Shown here: in pieces, positions 9,887-17,108 of the stretch | How positions within the stretch are numbered: the first letter of the stretch is position 1 | How the letters are laid out: each line of letters begins with the position of its first letter | Source of the DNA: Burkholderia latens | GTDB taxonomy: Bacteria; Pseudomonadota; Gammaproteobacteria; Burkholderiales; Burkholderiaceae | DNA length: 64,000 nt | Direction of reading: 5' to 3' | Assembly: GCF_001718795.1 (NCBI RefSeq) | Contig: NZ_CP013438.1 | Coordinates: 1,116,001 to 1,180,000, forward strand | Translations under genes and position numbers: made by a program | Notes under the pieces: model-generated | The model's database searches: none | Told to the model about the DNA's origin: nothing | The model's input: only the letters and a program-made list of their open reading frames with translations

Positions 9887-9911
9887 AAGGCGGGCTAACG
9901 CTCGCCTTTTT
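9887..9911 (+). terminator. Intrinsic terminator after the major coat gene
   Basis: AAGGCGGGC (9887-9895), loop TAAC and GCTCGCCTT (9900-9908) form a hairpin with one mismatch that ends in a run of five T (9907-9911). It would separate high-level coat transcription from the minor coat and assembly genes. Confidence 0.85.
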
Positions 9912-9937
9912 CGTTGTTCGTTGCAGGGGGCCTCAAC

Positions 9938-10027
9938 GTGATCGATACAAATAACGCGTGGTATCTGCTGATGTTCGCTTGGGGCCTGCTGTGTGCTTGG
10001 GCAGTTGTCCAGGGGATGAGGGGGTGA
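9938..10027 (+). CDS. 29-residue hydrophobic phage protein (pVII/pIX-like)
   Basis: GTG at 9938 opens a 29-codon frame ending TGA at 10027, preceded by AGGGGG about 8 bp upstream. The product begins MIDTNNAWYLLMFAWGLL and is one membrane helix with a short basic end. It lies between the coat terminator and the pIII-like gene, whose ATG is one base after its stop. Length and topology match the tiny pVII/pIX tip proteins of filamentous phages (about 30 residues). Start codon and function are inferred. Confidence 0.6.
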   Translation: MIDTNNAWYLLMFAWGLLCAWAVVQGMRG

Positions 10028-10028
10028 C

Positions 10029-11408
10029 ATGTCGCTGCGTCATGTTCTGGTTCTGTGTGCGTTGTTGGTTGCTAACGCCGCGCATTCGCAACAGCTTCCG
10101 CCTGCGACGGCGTCGCTGAACAAGGTGATTGCGGCGACGGTCGAGAAAAAGGCCGCGCAAATGGGCTATACGTCGCTCAGTCAGGTGGTTGAGGCGACCG
10201 AGGAAGCAATGGGGAGAATGGCCGCGCGGGCGGCGGCAACGGAGGGCGCGGCGGCATCATGGCTTGCCATTCCTGCTGCAATGGCGGCGGTCGCTGCTGC
10301 GACCATGGCCTTTCCGACCGCGCTATCGGATCAGGCAGTTGATCAATGGCAATACAACAAAGATGGGACGATCAGCATTACTGGCAATCCGAAAGTTTCG
10401 GGCGGCACGATCACCCCTCAGTTTCCGCCGTTGAATAGCAGTACGCCGCTTTGGGGCGGTTCCGTCGGCGGTCCGATCGGTTACGGTGGAAGTGCTAACG
10501 CAGCTGCTCAAGCGGCGGCGCAAGCTTGGACGACTCAGTCTCAGTCTGGTACCAAGTGGACGATGGCCGTCAAGTCGTGTACGTCTATTAGTCCGACGGT
10601 GGCGAACTGCACGTACACGGAGAAAGACGCTTCCGGTAACCTTATCGGTAATCCGACTGGGGGCGTTCAGCAGAGTGGAACGTTCAGCCATGGGACATGT
10701 GCATCTGGTCTGTATTACAACAATGCCTGTCAGGCGTATATACCGCCTCCGGGTTCGCCTCCGGTGGTGCAACCGCAGACTGTTTCGCCGTCTGACGCGA
10801 TCGCGCAGATTCCGTCGTCGGATTTGCCGTTGCCCCTCGCGCCAGATTTCATTGCGGATATCAGCGATGTTCTGTGGCAATCCGCGTCACAAGAGCCGGG
10901 ATATAACGGCATTCCGTATCCAGTCGATAACCCCATTACGGCGGGTGACGCCGGTGAAGTGGAGTCGTCCTCTCCTTCGTCGTGGCCGACGATAGGCGGC
11001 GCTACGTCGCCTGTTTCGTCGCCGTCAGGTGCTCCGGCTAGCAATAATCCTTACGCGATCCCGAGCGGGTCAACGTCGTCTGGTTCGTCGGGCGCGTCAA
11101 GTCCTGCCGCTACTCCGCCCACTGTCGTTGACCTTGGCCCTAACCCGGGCGTCGCGGCGCCTACCCTCGAAACGATTCCTACCGCCGCGCAGATTCTTGC
11201 GCCGATTCTTGGTTTGCTCCCTGACTTGAAGTCGTTCGGTGTTCCCGCTCATACCGGTCAGTGCCCGCAGCCAAGCATTTCGCTGTTTGGGCGTGTCTAT
11301 ACCGTTACGTCGCACTGCACGCTTGCAGAGCAGTTACGGCCTCAGATTTATACAACGTTCGTGCTTGCGTTTTCGCTTGCTGCGTTGTTCATCGTTCTGA
11401 CGGCATAA
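10029..11408 (+). CDS. Minor tip/adsorption protein (pIII-like, TspB family)
   Basis: 459 residues with a signal peptide (MSLRHVLVLCALLVANAAHSQQ) and a C-terminal membrane anchor (TTFVLAFSLAALFIVLTA at about 441-458). Between them are a Gly/Ser/Ala-rich region, a small disulfide-type domain (CTSISPTVANCTY, then CASGLYYNNACQ), a long Pro/Ser linker and a C-terminal pair of cysteines (CPQPSISLFG, HCTLAEQ). This is the architecture of pIII adsorption proteins and of neisserial TspB encoded by filamentous phage. It would bind the host receptor, probably a pilus, at infection and cap the virion at release. Confidence 0.82.
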   Translation: MSLRHVLVLCALLVANAAHSQQLPPATASLNKVIAATVEKKAAQMGYTSLSQVVEATEEAMGRMAARAAATEGAAASWLAIPAAMAAVAAATMAFPTALSDQAVDQWQYNKDGTISITGNPKVSGGTITPQFPPLNSSTPLWGGSVGGPIGYGGSANAAAQAAAQAWTTQSQSGTKWTMAVKSCTSISPTVANCTYTEKDASGNLIGNPTGGVQQSGTFSHGTCASGLYYNNACQAYIPPPGSPPVVQPQTVSPSDAIAQIPSSDLPLPLAPDFIADISDVLWQSASQEPGYNGIPYPVDNPITAGDAGEVESSSPSSWPTIGGATSPVSSPSGAPASNNPYAIPSGSTSSGSSGASSPAATPPTVVDLGPNPGVAAPTLETIPTAAQILAPILGLLPDLKSFGVPAHTGQCPQPSISLFGRVYTVTSHCTLAEQLRPQIYTTFVLAFSLAALFIVLTA

Positions 11409-11417
11409 GGGGGCGCT

Positions 11418-11711
11418 ATGTTTGGCATTTTGGTGAGCGCGTTCAATGTCGTGCTCGCGTTCGTCGTGCGCTCGATCATCGGTCGCTTCTTCGCTTACTT
11501 CGTCCTGTACTTCATCACGACCGAGTTTATTGCTGTGCTCCAAGGCGCGGGCATTTTGCCGACTGCGTCCGCACTTGCTGGAGCGTTCGGCGGCATCACG
11601 TCAGGGGTGTGGTACTTCATGGATTTGTGCGCGTTTAGCTACGGTGTGCCGCTGGTGGTTTCTGCCTTTGCGACGCGATTCATCATTCGCCGCATTCCAG
11701 TGATTGGGTAG
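11418..11711 (+). CDS. Minor coat protein pVI-like (DUF2523)
   Basis: 97 residues, almost wholly hydrophobic, with about three membrane segments (7-34, 45-60, 66-88) and a basic end (RFIIRRIPVIG). This matches the DUF2523 proteins that always lie between the pIII-like gene and zot in Gram-negative filamentous phages, equivalent to pVI. The protein would stay in the inner membrane until packed at the virion end with pIII. Confidence 0.82.
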   Translation: MFGILVSAFNVVLAFVVRSIIGRFFAYFVLYFITTEFIAVLQGAGILPTASALAGAFGGITSGVWYFMDLCAFSYGVPLVVSAFATRFIIRRIPVIG

Positions 11712-11715
11712 CGCC

Positions 11716-12780
11716 ATGGCAATCAATGCGTATTGTGGCGTCATGGGGTCGGGCAAGTCATATGAGGTCGTGTCTGGTCCGCTCATCGAGGCGGTTGCGC
11801 GTGGCCGCCGGGTAGTCACGAATATTGATGGGGTGAGCGAGGATGCGATTCATCGCTACTTGCACGAACGGCGCGGTCTGGCTGTCGATTCGCTTGGCGC
11901 TATTGTGCACGTGCGTACGGATGACATCCGTCAGGATGGATTCTTTCCGGTTGAGGTCGAAGGGGCGGGTGGTGCGACAGTCACTCCGGGGTTTGTGAAG
12001 CCCGGTGATTTGCTTGTGGTTGATGAGGCATGGAAACTGTGGTCGGTCGGTAAAAAGATTAGCAGTGAGCATATGTCGTTTTTTCGCATGCATCGCCATT
12101 TCGTTCATGAGGAAACCGGCGTTGCTTGTGATGTAGTGCTGATGATCCAAAGCATTGCGGACCTGCATCGGTCGATTAAGGCGGTGGTCGAATTGTCGTT
12201 TCGGATGGTCAAGCTCAAAAGCTTGGGCATGTCGGGCGGCTACCGCGTTGAGATGTACGAGACTTCGAAGCAAACGAAAGCGACGCAAACCGGCACGTTC
12301 ATTCGCAAGTACAAGGCCGAGATTTTCCCGCTGTACAAGAGCTATGCCGGTGCTGGCGGTACCGAGAGCATGGTGGATAAGCGTCAAAACGTGTTGGCTC
12401 GTAAGTCGCTTTGGCTGCTCGTTGCGGGTGTTGTTGTGATGATGGGGTGTGCAGGATTCTTTGCATGGCGGTTCTTTCATCCGACGTTGAAAAGGGATCC
12501 TGTTATAGCTGCGCCGATGGGCGGGGCCGTTGGTCAATCGGTGGCGTCAAAGCCGGTAGGTGCGGCGGTGTCCGAGTCGTGGCGTGTGGTCGGCAGCTAT
12601 ACGGTCAATGGGCTTGCGCGGGTGGTGCTGGCTGACGCGACGAATCGATTGCGCGTGGTTTCGCCGGGTGGGTTCATGGGGCGCGGACTGGCGACTGCGG
12701 GCGTGGTCGACGGTGAGCGGGTAACGACATGGGCCGGGCCGAAGCTGAATGTGTCGGTGGCGTTTGGAGCGACCAAATGA
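11716..12780 (+). CDS. zot: Zot/pI phage assembly ATPase
   Basis: 354 residues from ATG 11716 (a TTG at 11704 is also in frame). The N-terminus has Walker A GVMGSGKS, and GDLLVVDEAWKLW is the Walker B with following aromatic residues typical of the Zot family. A single membrane segment (SLWLLVAGVVVMMGCAGFFAWRFF at about 234-257) separates the cytoplasmic ATPase from a periplasmic tail of about 95 residues. It powers phage extrusion and pairs with the secretin. The stop overlaps the secretin start (ATGA). The name Zot comes from the cholera phage homologue; toxin activity is not implied. Confidence 0.92.
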   Translation: MAINAYCGVMGSGKSYEVVSGPLIEAVARGRRVVTNIDGVSEDAIHRYLHERRGLAVDSLGAIVHVRTDDIRQDGFFPVEVEGAGGATVTPGFVKPGDLLVVDEAWKLWSVGKKISSEHMSFFRMHRHFVHEETGVACDVVLMIQSIADLHRSIKAVVELSFRMVKLKSLGMSGGYRVEMYETSKQTKATQTGTFIRKYKAEIFPLYKSYAGAGGTESMVDKRQNVLARKSLWLLVAGVVVMMGCAGFFAWRFFHPTLKRDPVIAAPMGGAVGQSVASKPVGAAVSESWRVVGSYTVNGLARVVLADATNRLRVVSPGGFMGRGLATAGVVDGERVTTWAGPKLNVSVAFGATK

Positions 12781-14120
12781 GGCGGCTATTGCTAGTGTTG
12801 TTACTTGCGTCCAGTATTGCGCGTGCGGCATCTTCTGACAGCGTGCCAACTGTTCCGGTGCTGCCTCCGTTGCCTGCTGGTATGCCGATATCAGCTTCGC
12901 TTGCTGCGACGATTCCAGCGCCGTCTATGTTGGCACTTCCGCATATAGGTGGTGCGCGGATTGACCTGCGGTTCGTCCCCGTGGCGCAAGTGATTGACCT
13001 GATTTATGCCGAGCTTCTCCAAGCGCCGTATGTGCTGGACCCTGCTGTCTTGACCGACAACCGTCCCGTGTCGTTCCGGTTTGACAAAGCCCAGGGCGAT
13101 GTTCGGACCTTCTTGGCGTCTTTTCTTGATTCGCTCGGCTACGCCGTTACGCGGCACGATGGTGTTGATTACGTTGCAAAGGCAACGATTTCCAAAGATG
13201 AGGCCGATCAGCAGACGTTCGTATATGCGCCGAAGCATCGCAATGCGGACTATCTCTCGCGCATCGTGCAGCCGATGTTTGGCGGCCGTTTTCTGCAAAA
13301 CCGATCCGTCGCCGCGCCTGAAGGTGCCAAGGTTGCTAGTGACTCGCCGCCAACATCGGCCGCCGGACTGATCGACCAATCGGCGGATGTGCTGGCGTTC
13401 GTTGGGTCGGCGCGCGAAGTGGCAACACTTCAAAAACTGTTGCCGCAACTCGATACGCCGGTGAGCAATGTCTCGATACGGGCGTGGGTATACGAGGTGA
13501 CGGAGACGACCGGCAATAACTCCGCGTTTCAACTTGCATTGAGCCTGCTTGGTGGCCGCTTTGGCGCTGCGTTGAATGTCGGTAGTGTGCGTGACAGCGA
13601 TAACGCGATCCGTCTCAGTGTGGGTGGTTTTGGCGCGGCGCTGGCTGCGTTGAATGCGGACTCCCGGTTCCGGGTGCTGACGTCACCAAATTTGCGGGTG
13701 CGCTCGGGCGAAACGGCGAGCCTGAACGTCGGAGAATCGGTCCCGGTGATTGGCTCGGTGTCGTATCCCAGTGCGACGGCCGCGCCAGTTCAGAGCGTGC
13801 AATATCAGGATGCGGGTGTGATTTTTCGTGTGAAGCCTACAGTCAAGCGCGATACGGTCGATTTGCAGCTCGTTGAGGAGATCAGCGATTTCGTCAACAC
13901 GACGACCGGCGTGAACAATTCGCCGACAAAGAACACGCGCAAGGTCGAGAGTTCATTCAACGTGGCCGATGGCGACGTGTTGCTGATAGGCGGGTTGACG
14001 CAAGACAAGAGTACGCGGGCGAATTCGGGGCTTTCGTTCTTGCCGCGATGGATGGCGGGACATACCGCGTCGACGGGCAAGACTGAGATTTTGTTGCTGT
14101 TGCAGGTCCAGAAGATCTAG
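12777..14120 (+). CDS. Phage secretin (pIV, GspD/PilQ superfamily)
   Basis: 447 residues with a signal peptide (MRRLLLVLLLASSIARAASS). N-terminal N0/N1-like domains (IDLRFVPVAQVIDLIYAELLQAPYVLDP) are followed by the secretin domain with VLTSPNLRVRSGETASLNVGESVPVIGS and the C-terminal VADGDVLLIGGLTQDK signature. It forms the outer-membrane gate for phage release. Having its own secretin makes the phage independent of host type II secretion, unlike CTX phage. The ATG overlaps the zot stop. Confidence 0.93.
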   Translation: MRRLLLVLLLASSIARAASSDSVPTVPVLPPLPAGMPISASLAATIPAPSMLALPHIGGARIDLRFVPVAQVIDLIYAELLQAPYVLDPAVLTDNRPVSFRFDKAQGDVRTFLASFLDSLGYAVTRHDGVDYVAKATISKDEADQQTFVYAPKHRNADYLSRIVQPMFGGRFLQNRSVAAPEGAKVASDSPPTSAAGLIDQSADVLAFVGSAREVATLQKLLPQLDTPVSNVSIRAWVYEVTETTGNNSAFQLALSLLGGRFGAALNVGSVRDSDNAIRLSVGGFGAALAALNADSRFRVLTSPNLRVRSGETASLNVGESVPVIGSVSYPSATAAPVQSVQYQDAGVIFRVKPTVKRDTVDLQLVEEISDFVNTTTGVNNSPTKNTRKVESSFNVADGDVLLIGGLTQDKSTRANSGLSFLPRWMAGHTASTGKTEILLLLQVQKI

Positions 14121-14400
14121 TGGGTTGTTGTGAGGGCGGCCAGCGTCGGGAGTGTCCGGCGCGTGATCGGGGCGATGTAGGGCGGGGCGGCACTGCGGAG
14201 TCGTGGCGGTTGTCGCGCGGCTCAGCGCGGCCGGCCGGACCGAGCAGCGGGTATCAGCGGTGTGGCTGAACGTAGGCGACCGCGGTGCAAGTGGCCGCCT
14301 CGCTGCAAAGCTGCCGTTCTCATGCGGTGGTGGTCTGCGGGCGCTGGAATGGGCGTGATGCGACGCGACCCGCCTGCCCGCAGCGGCAGCGAGGACAGCC

Positions 14401-14421
14401 GGGGCGCGCGCAGCGCGCCCC
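14401..14421. repeat. Perfect hairpin in phage intergenic region
   Basis: GGGGCGCGC (14401-14409), loop GCA and GCGCGCCCC (14413-14421) form a 9-bp perfect stem. No T run follows on either strand, so an origin or packaging hairpin is as likely as a terminator. Confidence 0.6.
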
Positions 14422-14493
14422 TAAACTTGTACCTCTAACACTTAACGGAAACGACCTGCGTGAAGGTCTGAAACAAGCGCGGCAAAAAGAAAA

Positions 14494-14521
14494 CCCGGCG
14501 ATCGTTCGCAGCGATCCCGGG
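14494..14521. repeat. Bulged hairpin upstream of rep
   Basis: CCCGGCGATCG (14494-14504) pairs with CGATCCCGGG (14512-14521) with one bulged C and a 7-nt loop. It lies 34 bp before the Rep start. A minus-strand terminator is possible because AAAAGAAAA precedes it on the + strand; a double-strand origin is the alternative. Confidence 0.5.
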
Positions 14522-14555
14522 CGGTGATCAACATCGGATATACGAGGTATCCAAC

Positions 14556-15521
14556 GTGGATGCACGCATTGTAGAGCACGAATCACGGTCGTTCCAAAGT
14601 CTTGTGAACGAGGCCGAGTCGATTCAGGCGCTGAACCGGGTGCGCAGTGAGGGCATGGTCGGGGTCGAAGCGATCGACTATTCGCCGTTCAGCGACGAGT
14701 ACATCGTACGGACGCAACGTTTCGAGGATGGTCAGCAAGAGGTCGTGGCGTTTAGCGTAGCCGTACAGCGGCGCTTAAACGAGCTTCGGTTGCGGCCGCG
14801 TGCGGTGCGTGGAAAGCGAGTCGTGAGTGAGGGTGAGGACGACGTTACGGCGCAGGCAGACAAGTCGCTTCGGACGTCGATCGAGCGGTCGAAGCGGATG
14901 ATTCGCAAGCGCTGCAAGCAAATTCGTGCGGATCGAATGTTGACACTTTCAACCAGACTGAATGAGACGCGTATAGAGGTGTGGGCGCGGTGGTGGGACG
15001 CGTTCCGGCGTCGGTTGAACAAGCTGCAAGACTTCCACTACGTCGCGGTGTTGGAGCGGCAAGAGCGGGGCGCGTGGCACATCCATGTGGCCGTGCATGG
15101 GCGTCAGAATTGGAAACTGCTGCGCTCGATCTGGCTGTCGGTGATTTCGAAGGACGGGACGGACGGCACGGTGAACGACAGTATCGGCCGCGCGGAGTGC
15201 CTGTTCCGGAAGGTTGGCGGCAAGGGGCGGGCGATGCGTCATCGGATCGCTACGTATATCGCCAAGTATGTCGGTAAAGGGGCGCACGATGCCGGATTCA
15301 ATAAAAAGCGGTATTGGACAAGCAAAGGCATCGTGCTGCCGGAAGTGACGACGTATGCGCACCTTGGGGCGGAATCGTCGCGTGGTGAGGCTGTCGCGGC
15401 GGCATACGCCTGCGTTGATGCCAATGGAGCGGATTTCGACGGCGCTCAGCTATTTTGGAACCGTGGGATCGGCGTGTTTTGGATGGCGACCGGCAACACG
15501 GTTTGCAGCGATCCGATCTAG
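14556..15521 (+). CDS. Rolling-circle replication initiator (HUH endonuclease)
   Basis: 321 residues starting with GTG, with GAGG 8 bp upstream. The HUH motif is HIHVAVHG in GAWHIHVAVHG, and the catalytic tyrosine motif is YIAKYVGK in the C-terminal half, a single-tyrosine pattern. A basic helix (RSKRMIRKRCKQIRADR) precedes the catalytic core. It would nick the phage double-strand origin to start rolling-circle replication, the counterpart of G2P/RstA. It stands alone, after the intergenic region and before the cargo gene. Confidence 0.88.
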   Translation: MDARIVEHESRSFQSLVNEAESIQALNRVRSEGMVGVEAIDYSPFSDEYIVRTQRFEDGQQEVVAFSVAVQRRLNELRLRPRAVRGKRVVSEGEDDVTAQADKSLRTSIERSKRMIRKRCKQIRADRMLTLSTRLNETRIEVWARWWDAFRRRLNKLQDFHYVAVLERQERGAWHIHVAVHGRQNWKLLRSIWLSVISKDGTDGTVNDSIGRAECLFRKVGGKGRAMRHRIATYIAKYVGKGAHDAGFNKKRYWTSKGIVLPEVTTYAHLGAESSRGEAVAAAYACVDANGADFDGAQLFWNRGIGVFWMATGNTVCSDPI

Positions 15522-15618
15522 AGGCGGTCTCGCTCCAGCGATTAACGGAAAGTTCCCTCTCCGCCGCCTCAACTTCTTGAATGAGAGTCTGCTCAGTATT
15601 CAGCGTGTGGGGGGGGTA

Positions 15619-15638
15619 GAGGGGCAACTTTCCCCCTC
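15619..15638. terminator. Hairpin between rep and cargo gene (possible bidirectional terminator)
   Basis: GAGGGG (15619-15624), loop CAACTTTC-like and CCCCTC (15633-15638) can pair between the converging rep and cargo genes. No clear T run follows, so a terminator role is only likely from position. Confidence 0.35.
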
Positions 15639-15644
15639 GCTCGA

Positions 15645-16463
15645 TTACGCCTGCAACTTGAACCCGAAGGCCTTGTTGATCGCGTACCGTAGATCTCTGG
15701 GATGCTCATGAACCTGTATCGCTGTATCGACCTCATTCTGTAGGGCGGCGGGACACGGATCGGTGCTCCCTGGCCGCACCAGTTTGGACCACTTAAGATT
15801 CTGCCCTTCCAGATAAACCAGGAAGTGTTTGATATACGAGCGGTACCTCGTGGATACCGCGAGCGCGTCGTACAATTTGGCGTGTTCGAGCTCCTGCAAC
15901 ACGGGTACATTGGTTCCCGATTTTGCCCGCAGGTCGAAATTGAAGGCTTGGTTCAGCGCAGCCCGCGCAGAGTGATTAACGCCATAATCGTCGATGAGTG
16001 TATTGACCACGTGCTCAAGCGCGCGGGGGCGCCGATCGGTGTTCCCGGGTGGCACTAGTTGCGACCACTCAATACCCAGCTTGTCCAGATGCCACTGGAC
16101 GGTTTGGATAGCTCTGCGGTGAGTCGCCGAGGTCGACGGATTCAGCGCGGCCATCAAGTTGGTGTGTTCGTGCACCACGTCGTGTGTGCGCGCTGCCGTC
16201 CTTGTGGCCTCAGCCGGTCGAGTCGCCCCAGTATTGAGGTCCATGAAGTTCCAGTCGTAAGCTGCGTTCATGTTGTAATTGGACGTTGCATTGGTGGCGG
16301 CCTCGCGTGAACCACGGTTCAATGGTTGTAGCCCTTGAAGGTGGGGCGCTGCACTATGATTGGCGCCGGATGCTCTTTGTGTAGGTGTCGTCGCCCCGGT
16401 ATTGAGCTCGGTAAGATTCCAGTCGTAAGCGGCGTTGGCGTTGTAATTTCTATTGACGTCCAT
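15645..16463 (-). CDS. Reverse-strand prophage cargo protein with two nested repeat pairs, unknown function
   Basis: 272 residues from ATG 16463, with AGGA 6 bp upstream (an ATG at 16502 lacks such a site). I do not recognise the family. Residues 6-27 and 62-83 are a 22-residue repeat (17 identical) built on NAAYDWN and LNTGAT. Residues 115-180 and 207-272 are a 66-residue domain repeat that aligns without gaps at 25/66 identity and shares W, LV.PG.TD and an AF.F.L ending. No signal peptide or membrane segment is seen. It is the only long gene on this strand inside the phage right arm, and its base composition looks less GC-rich than the chromosome. It is therefore a likely moron: an effector, exclusion or host-modifying protein are all possible. 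Confidence 0.75.
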   Translation of the reverse strand: MDVNRNYNANAAYDWNLTELNTGATTPTQRASGANHSAAPHLQGLQPLNRGSREAATNATSNYNMNAAYDWNFMDLNTGATRPAEATRTAARTHDVVHEHTNLMAALNPSTSATHRRAIQTVQWHLDKLGIEWSQLVPPGNTDRRPRALEHVVNTLIDDYGVNHSARAALNQAFNFDLRAKSGTNVPVLQELEHAKLYDALAVSTRYRSYIKHFLVYLEGQNLKWSKLVRPGSTDPCPAALQNEVDTAIQVHEHPRDLRYAINKAFGFKLQA

Positions 16464-16755
16464 CTCGATTCCTAGCAGTACGGGTAGTGAAGATTTGCGC
16501 ATCCCGACCAGTAGTCCAGAGGAAATTTGCTCTTGCGACGTTCAAAGATCTGTCGAGACCGGCAGCAGCGTAATCGGACGATGCATCCAGGTGGTGCGGG
16601 TTCGCGAATGACTGAGCGAAATTGCGATGCAGTCGGCGTTCAGGAAATTCTTTGCGGATGTCGGATGTTCAAATGTGAATGAAAGGTACGTAACAAAATG
16701 TTGCAAAAAGCGCCGCCGTCGTTTCGTGTTTGCTACTTTCCTTCGCTTTTGCGCC

Positions 16756-17052
16756 ATGATTCAGCTTGAATTGTGGGAGCGGCCTGCGTTGTCGCCGGCC
16801 GATCTTGCGCGGGTCGTTGGTGAGATACGGAATCTCTACTGGGGCATTCGAAACTTTCGGCGTAGCGTGAATGATGCTCGGCATCGGAGGATTTATCGTC
16901 AGATAGCGGTACAAAAAAAACGCCTGCTTGAGGCAGGCGTAACGAAGCGGGAAATACTTGACCTACTAGCTTGTTGCCGGTCGAGGCTTTGCCGTGGAAA
17001 TGGTTGCCTTGATTGCCCGGAGCGATCGGCGCAGCATCGCCATCGCACTTGA
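16756..17052 (+). CDS. Small basic phage protein, hypothetical
   Basis: 98 residues from ATG 16756; an upstream in-frame start at 16627 adds a less protein-like leader. The sequence (MIQLELWERPALSPADLARV, then RRIYRQIAVQKKRLLEAGVTKREILDLL) looks like a small helical basic protein with a Cys-rich end (CCRSRLCRGNGCLDC). It ends within the right dif-like site (17047-17074). A strong minus-strand terminator lies inside its frame, which is unusual and lowers confidence. No family is recognised. Confidence 0.5.
   Translation: MIQLELWERPALSPADLARVVGEIRNLYWGIRNFRRSVNDARHRRIYRQIAVQKKRLLEAGVTKREILDLLACCRSRLCRGNGCLDCPERSAQHRHRT
16913..16939 (-). terminator. Intrinsic terminator on the minus strand, predicted end of the phage repressor transcript
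   Basis: On the minus strand CGCCTGC, loop CTCAA and GCAGGCG are followed by eight T (plus-strand A run 16913-16920). Nothing on the minus strand inside the prophage needs it. In the circular phage, however, the repressor frame crosses attP, stops at 16966-16968 and reaches this hairpin 27 bases later. Confidence 0.8.
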
Positions 17053-17074
17053 CATAACGTGAATTATCACCGGT
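17047..17074. repeat. attR: dif-like XerCD recombination site, right prophage junction
   Basis: ACTTGACATAA (17047-17057), spacer CGTGAA (17058-17063) and TTATCACCGGT (17064-17074). Joining the XerD half of the left site with the XerC half of this site restores ATTTGACATAA-CGTGAA-TTATCACCGGT, which resembles a normal chromosomal dif. The other combination is the degenerate phage attP. Confidence 0.8.
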
Positions 17075-17108
17075 CACGATGTAGGTCCCAAGTTCAGATG
17101 TCGCGTTT

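Larger units (their letters stand above)
14121..14555. other. Phage intergenic region, probable replication origin/packaging signal
   Basis: 435 bp without a convincing gene. It lies between the secretin and Rep genes, where filamentous phages keep their origins. It contains a perfect 9-bp hairpin at 14401-14421, a bulged hairpin at 14494-14521 just upstream of rep, and a TTAACGGAAA word (14442-14451) that recurs after rep at 15542-15551. The nick site itself cannot be read off. Confidence 0.5.

Noticed and set aside
14401..14421. Rho-independent terminator after the secretin gene
   Set aside because: The stem is strong but is followed by TAAACTTG rather than a T run, and it lies 280 bp downstream; kept only as a hairpin.
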